DNA of 64,000 nt from Conus ventricosus (lineage: Eukaryota > Mollusca > Gastropoda > Neogastropoda > Conidae): positions 32,454,880-32,518,879 of the forward strand of contig CM031601.1 in the NCBI GenBank assembly GCA_018398815.1, written 5' to 3'. Position 1 is the stretch's first letter. Every line of letters begins with the position of its first letter. This document shows, piece by piece, positions 58,736 through 64,000 of the stretch. The translations under genes and the position numbers were made by a program. A model generated the notes under the pieces. The model did not search any database. It was not told where the DNA came from and saw only the letters and a program-made list of their open reading frames with translations.

Positions 58736-59105
58736 CCACATCAGTTGGGACATCTCGCGAGGCTAGGAACAGGCGAGAAGAGACCGCGAGATTTTTTTTA
58801 TTTTTTTTTTTTTGGGGGGGGGGGGGGGGGGGCTGTCTTGCACGCGAGAGAAAATGGTCGATAGGTGTGGCATCCACTGATTGGCGAAAGGAAAGTCGTG
58901 AAATCCTGTGATTGGTGCCAGAAACAATCCGAATGTGGACCCTCCAGTAAGTAAAAGAGCTTCAGGTTTCCGTATTTTTTATTTGAAGATGTCTAGCTTT
59001 CGCTTCTTTGCCCCTCTTGTCTCTCGCATACCTCGCCTCTAGCACAGGCATGCACCTCGCAATTCTCGCAGCTATGACACTCGTGTCTGGTCGGTACAAG
59101 AAGAC
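58736..59105. other. unique sequence with T and G tracts, no gene seen
   Basis: T run then about 20 G at 58815-58832; the rest is unique with short ORFs. Confidence 0.5.
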
Positions 59106-59385
59106 TTGCTGAAACCATCACTCCACCGGCCACATCGTAATGTTGTATGTCACAAAAGTCTGAACGAAACCATCACTCCACCGGTCACATCGTAATGTTG
59201 TATGTCACGAAAGTCTGAACGAAACCATCGCTCCACCGGCCACATCGTAATGTTGTATGTCACGAAAGTCTGAACGAAACCATCACTCCACCGGTCACAT
59301 CGTAATGTTGTATGTCACGAAAGTCTGAACGAAACCATCACTCCACCGGCCACATCGTAATGTTGTTTGTCACGAAAGTCTGAAC
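59106..59385. repeat. about 60-base tandem repeat, 5 copies
   Basis: The phrase ATCACTCCACCGGCCACATC then GTAATGTTGTATGTCACGAA and AGTCTGAACGAAACC recurs five times, with alternating GGCC/GGTC variants suggesting a two-unit higher-order duplication. Confidence 0.92.
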
Positions 59386-59412
59386 GTTTGGTCTGAGAAA
59401 GAAATCTGAAGG

Positions 59413-59416
<4 letters not shown>

Positions 59417-59456
<40 letters not shown>

Positions 59457-59510
59457 CTCTCTCTCTCTCTCTCGTGTGGTGTGGTATGCGCGTGTGTGTG
59501 CGCGCACATG

Positions 59511-59582
<72 letters not shown>

Positions 59583-59624
59583 CGTGTGTGGTGTGTTGTG
59601 GTGTGTGTATGTGTGCACATGTGC

Positions 59625-59683
<59 letters not shown>
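59417..59683. repeat. three CT microsatellites separated by GT-rich spacers
   Basis: (CT)n at 59417-59473, 59514-59580 and 59627-59683. The two GT-rich spacers resemble each other (GTGTGGTGTG..., CACATGTGCA), so the whole is a tandem repeat of about 110-115 bases. Confidence 0.93.
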
Positions 59684-59685
<2 letters not shown>

Positions 59686-59867
59686 CGCATATCTGTTGTG
59701 TGAATGTAGAGAATGCATGCTCCGCGCATGTGTAAGTGTGTTATCTTGCGTTGCGCTGAGTGTAAATAGGCCTGTATGTATGTATGCATGAGGCAGATAA
59801 ACAGAAGACGCAGACAGAAAAATCCGACGACTGCGAATTGCGCTAGTTGTTTTCGCTTACTGAATAA

Positions 59868-59911
<44 letters not shown>

Positions 59912-59946
59912 CCACACACACACACACACACGCACGCACACACACA
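59868..59946. repeat. CA microsatellite
   Basis: (CA)n with few interruptions. 59684-59867 is unique. Confidence 0.95.
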
Positions 59947-60099
59947 TGACGAGGACAAGAATTGAGGTTAACAAGGTTTCATCTCCCGCTGTCGGAGACA
60001 TTATCATCTCCGAGTGAGGGAACATTGAAATCAAATCGTCCACCAGTTACATAGTACATTACCGCGTGGGCTGCATGGATTGAAATAACTAAAGGGTTT

Positions 60100-60245
60100 G
60101 ATCATCGTCATCATCATTGTTGGTGGTGGTGGTGATATTATCATTATTATTATTATTACAGTGATAATAATCATATGTGTTATTATCATCATCATCATCG
60201 TTGTCGTCGTCGTCATTACTATTATTATTTGTTGTTGTTATTATT
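60100..60245. repeat. trinucleotide (ATT/ATC/GTC/GTT) repeats
   Basis: Degenerate CAT, GGT, ATT and CGT trinucleotide runs. 60246-60418 is unique. Confidence 0.85.
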
Positions 60246-60419
60246 TAAAAATTCGTCATTAGGCCCTATTATCATTATCATATTCATGCCCAATTGCAGA
60301 TCATAACTGGTAAACGCTTTCTCACCTATGTTTAAGCCCAGATAGGCCTGTGTTATATTTGTACTGTTTTTGTTCGGAGGGGTTAGTTGCGGTTTACAAC
60401 GGAAGGAAGCGGAATCAGA

Positions 60420-60475
<56 letters not shown>

Positions 60476-60505
60476 CGCGCGCGTACGTGCGTGCCTGTGT
60501 GTGTG
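60420..60505. repeat. GT then GC microsatellite
   Basis: (GT)n of about 45 bases followed by GCGCGCGCGCGCG and degenerate GT. Confidence 0.93.
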
Positions 60506-61139
60506 CGTTTAAGATTCACCTTCCTTGTCAAGAAACGGAACGGGAACATGTGTCAGGCCAAGCGATTCTAATGTAAGCCTGTTCTCGATTGGTACTTATG
60601 AAGACCTCCGTTCACGTGCTGCGAAGACATCTACATCCTGTCACGGTGTGTGTGTACTCATACACCGACATGTGGGCTTCGTGAGACAGTCAGCTGCGTG
60701 TTTAAGGTGTGCTAGTTGCATGAGGTGTGCAGAAGGCCCGTGGCTGTACTCTGCGTGTGTGTGTGTGTGTGTGTGTGCTGCTGGTTCTTCCCCTGGGTGA
60801 ACGTGTACTCTTGCCCACGTCCCAGCTTTCGTCCGCTTTCTGTTTGATTTGGCTCAGGTCGAATTTCGCTCTTTCCCTGCAGTGTTATTTTCTTTCTTTT
60901 TTATTTTTAGATGTATTCATTTCTGTTGACGGTGTGTGCCTGATGCCTGCAAGTACGTGCATGTGAAGGGTAAAGGTCAAAGAGGCGCACCGTACGTTTT
61001 AGACTGCGTGCAGGTAATGAATTATTCTGTCAATGTGTGGGCCAAAGTTACCTACCTTTGTCTCATTGAGTATGTAGAATTTTCTTTGTATTGGTTTCGT
61101 CTTTCTGGAAGTTTGGCTGGGATTACTTGCGTACTGGGT
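60506..61139. other. unique sequence, no gene seen
   Basis: Short ORFs only, with a GT tract at 60754-60777. Confidence 0.5.
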
Positions 61140-61357
61140 TTTGTTGCTTTTGTTGTTGTTGTTGTCGTTTTGTTTGTTGTTGTTGTTGTTGTTTTGTTTT
61201 TTTGGATTTTTTTTTTTTTTGGTGGGGGGGGGGGGGGGAGGGGGGCTCGAGTTTGATTGTTAGCACTTTCTGCAAAGGTTGGAATGTGACTATTGGATTT
61301 CTTTTTTTCTTTTTCTTTTTTTTTTTTTTTTTTTTTTTTTTGGGGGGGGGGGGGGGC
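61140..61357. repeat. TTG repeats with T and G homopolymers
   Basis: (TTG)n, then T(12) plus a G run at 61209-61240, a spacer, then T(about 27) followed by 14 G at about 61341-61356. Homopolymer lengths are probably unreliable. Confidence 0.85.
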
Positions 61358-61576
61358 TAGCAGTTCATATGGATGGGGTGGGAGGTGCGGGAGGGTGTCA
61401 TTATTAACGTTGTTGTCATTGTGTTTGTCATTGCTAATGTTGCAGATTATGATGCTGTCGCTCATATTGTTGACTTTATTATTCGTGTTGCTGTTCGTGT
61501 TTTTGTTTTGATGAATTGCGAATGTATGTGTGGAATGTATTTTGATATTAGTTTACATTTCTTATGCCTCCCTCCC

Positions 61577-61578
<2 letters not shown>

Positions 61579-61656
<78 letters not shown>

Positions 61657-61669
61657 AGAAGAGAGAGAG

Positions 61670-61732
<63 letters not shown>
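61579..61732. repeat. GT then GA microsatellite
   Basis: (GT)n of about 65 bases then interrupted (GA)n of about 85 bases, leading directly into the 33-base minisatellite. Confidence 0.95.
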
Positions 61733-61744
61733 AAGAGAAAATGT

Positions 61745-63250
61745 GGACATCTAAAGAAGTATGAAGAAAGTGAGCACAGATTTCTAAGAAAGTATGGAGA
61801 TATTGGGAACACATTTTTAAAAAAGTATGATAAAAATGGAGACTGAAAACTCGGAGGAAAAAGTATTATAACAGTGAGGACGGAAAACGAAAGAAGCATG
61901 ATGGAAGAACACTGGACCATTATGATGAAAATGGGGACGGATAAGTATATAGCTCAATATGATGAAGGTGAAGACAGTAAGCTGAAGAAGTATGAAGATA
62001 GTGGGGACAGAAAGCTGAAGAACTATGATGACAGTGGGGACAGAAAGTTGAATTAGTATGATGACAGTGGGGACAGAAAGTTGAAGAAGTATGATGACAG
62101 TGGAGACAGAAAGCTAAAGAAGTATGATGACAGTGGAGACAGAAAGCTGAAGAAGTATGATGACAGTGGAGACAAAAAGCTGAAGAGTATGATGACAGTG
62201 GGGACAGAAAGCTGAAGAAGTATGATGACAGTGGAGACAGAAAGCTGAAGAAGTATGATGACAGTGGGGACAGAAAGTTGAATTAGTATGATGACAGTGG
62301 GGACAGAAAGTTGAAGAAGTATGATGACAGTGGAGACAGTAAGCTGAAGAAGTATGATGACAGTGGAGACAGAAAGCTGAAGAAGTATGATGACAGTGGA
62401 GACAGAAAGCTGAAGAAGTATGATGACAGTGGGGACAGAAAGCTGAAGAAGTATGATGACAGTGGAGACAGAAAGTTGAAGAAGTATGATGACAGTGGGG
62501 ACAGAAAGCTGAAGAAGTATGATGACAGTGGGGACAGAAAGCTGAAGAAGTATGATGACAATGGAGACAGAAAGCTGAAGAAGTATGATGACAGTGGGGA
62601 CAGAAAGTTGAAGAAGTATGATGACAGTGGAGACAGAAAGCTGAAGAAGTATGATGACAGTGGAGACAGAAAGTTGAAGAAGTATGATGACAGTGGGGAC
62701 AGAAAGCTGAAGAAGTATGATGACAGTGGGGACAGAAAGCTAAAGAAGTATGATGACAGTGGAGACAGAAAGTTGAAGAAGTATGATGACAGTGGGGACA
62801 GAAAGCTGAAGAAGTATGATGACAGTGGGGACAGAAAGCTAAAGAATGTATGATGACAGTGGAGACAGAAAGTTGAAGAAGTATGATGACAGTGGGGACA
62901 GAAAGCAAAAGAAGTGTGATGACAGTGGGGACAGAGAAGTGAAGAAGTATGATGACAGTGGGACAGAACACTGAAGAAGTATGATGACAGTGGGGACGGA
63001 AATCGGAAGAAGTATAGAAAACGAAAGAAGTGTGATGACAGTGGGACAGAACAGTGAAGAAGTATGTTGACAGTGGAGACAGAAAACTAAAAGAAGTATG
63101 ATGACAGTGGGACAGAAAACTAAAAGAAGTATGATGACAGTGGGACAGAAAACTAAAAGAAGTATGATGACAGTGGGACAGAAAACTAAGTAAGTATGGT
63201 GAAAATGGGACAGAACACTGACCAAAAGTGTGATCGAAATGGAACAGAAA
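61745..63250. repeat. 33-base minisatellite, about 40 copies
   Basis: Unit GAAGTATGATGACAGTGGGG then ACAGAAAGCTGAA, homogeneous at 61980-62950 and degenerate at both ends. Because 33 is divisible by 3, the plus strand reads as KKYDDSGDRKL repeats (180 codons open at 62311-62853) and the minus strand as a 285-codon CPHCHHTSSAF repeat frame. A TTGAATTAG variant bearing a stop appears at 62054 and again at 62284, and a GCTAAAG variant recurs 99 bases apart near the right end, showing multi-unit duplications. No splice, start or domain context supports a gene. Confidence 0.95.
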
Positions 63251-63714
63251 ACTAAAGAGACATGATTAAACAAGGGACCGGTAGCTAAAGAACAATGATG
63301 TACATGAGGTGGAAAAAAAACTTTATGAAAAAAGACAAAAAGTGACGAAAGAGGAGTCACTAATACTAAAGAACTATAATAAAAGTGTAGACAGAAAACT
63401 GAACTGCCATGATGGAGAACGTAGACAGACAACTAAACAACTATGACATGACAGTGTGGACGGAAAACTGATGGAACGGCCAGGGTTCAAGTGTCGTCAA
63501 TCTTGTCGCTCTTGCCCTCACCCACGTTCCTCGTCCTCCTTGTCAGCAAGGCTGTTCAGGTCTTAGCAACACACGAAGGTCGTTTAACGTGTTTACCAGG
63601 GCAGACCTGTGGGCTTTTACAGGTTCACTGTCGTCTGCTTTCTGTACGTGTACCTGTCTGTCTATCCGTCTGACTGTCTCTGTCTGTCTGTCTGCATGTC
63701 GGTCTGTCTGTCTG

Positions 63715-63715
<1 letters not shown>
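63251..63715. other. unique sequence, no gene seen
   Basis: Decayed edge of the minisatellite to about 63460, then unique sequence and CTGT-rich repeats at 63650-63715. Confidence 0.5.

Positions 63716-63790
<75 letters not shown>
63716..63790. repeat. CT microsatellite
   Basis: (CT)n of about 74 bases, ending exactly where the LINE fragment starts. Confidence 0.95.
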
Positions 63791-63794
<4 letters not shown>

Positions 63795-63795
63795 C

Positions 63796-64000
63796 TTATA
63801 ACTTTTCGACTGTCAAGTCCAGCCAATGCTTAGCTATGGTGCCGAAGTATGGGGTTTGATTGCAAACAACTCAATTATTGAAAAAGTGCATTTGTTTGCA
63901 CTCAAGAGATTCTTAAATGTTTCCATAAAAACACCCAGCGCCTTAGTCTATGGAGAAACTGGTCAGTATCCACTCTATATAAACAATTATACTAAATGTA
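63796..64000 (+). mobile_element. LINE RT C-terminal fragment, continues past the window
   Basis: Open to the window end: LFDCQVQPMLSYGAEVWGL, then IEKVHLFALKRFLNVSI and ALVYGETGQYPLYINNY. This is the post-RT block ('PILTYGAEVWG...LKRFL.....TP...VYGETGR.PL') of an I/Nimb-like element. The 5' side is cut by the CT microsatellite. Confidence 0.8.

Noticed and set aside
58736..58850. Polinton terminal inverted repeat directly after the hairpin
   Set aside because: No matching inverted sequence was seen near 48.5-48.8 kb or elsewhere in the window.
62114..62971. 285-codon minus-strand ORF rich in Cys and His (CPHCHHTSSAF repeats)
   Set aside because: Antisense shadow of the 33-base minisatellite; resemblance to zinc-binding repeats is due to unit composition.

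Overview
This window is nuclear DNA of a metazoan, most likely a gastropod mollusc. The evidence is the dense CA/GT, GA/CT and TA microsatellites, several clades of non-LTR retrotransposons (Tx1/L1-like and RNase-H-bearing I/Nimb-like), tRNA-headed SINEs of a type I associate with snails, Polinton/Maverick genes, and one LicD-type host gene. No prokaryotic operon, rRNA gene or CRISPR array is visible. The assembly looks like imperfectly polished long reads: there are N gaps of exactly 1000 and 100 bases, homopolymer tracts, many 1-base frameshifts, and one stretch (about 51.0-57.7 kb) of clearly worse quality.

Layout. 0-0.24 kb: 3' end of a Polinton packaging ATPase followed by a 90-base near-perfect hairpin. 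0.3-6.3 kb: nested retroelements, including a Tx1/L1 copy with an inverted 5' part, an I-like LINE (RT plus RNase H), SINE pieces and another LINE 3' end. 6.6-6.9 kb: a foldback element. 7.9-20.9 kb: about fifteen unrelated minisatellite families packed around one credible host gene (LicD family, 10.0-10.85 kb) and a full tRNA-SINE (11.7-12.2 kb). 21-28 kb: mostly non-coding and microsatellite sequence, the 1-kb gap, and one plausible host exon (26.24-26.41 kb). 28.3-40.6 kb: a 6.1-kb block present twice head to tail, each copy holding a whole I/Nimb-type LINE on the minus strand (ORF1 with an SGNH-like domain; ORF2 with endonuclease, RT and RNase H). 40.6-44.3 kb: a minus-strand Tx1/L1-like LINE with a nearly open endonuclease domain. 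44.8-48.5 kb: GA/CA-rich repeat modules. 48.8-58.7 kb: broken Polinton material, with the N-terminal half of protein-primed DNA polymerase B on the minus strand, a 0.5-kb tandem repeat, a low-quality stretch that probably hides structural genes, a structural-protein tail and the packaging ATPase on the plus strand, ending in a second copy of the hairpin. 58.7-64 kb: minisatellites, including a 33-base repeat that reads as an 11-residue peptide repeat, and a LINE RT fragment running off the end.

The most unusual signal is the hairpin after both ATPase copies. The 12-base loop and inner stem are conserved, but the middle of the stem differs at about half its positions while still pairing within each copy. 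Sequence similarity between the two loci stops at the hairpin's outer edge. This fits a selected 3'-end structure or an element terminus.
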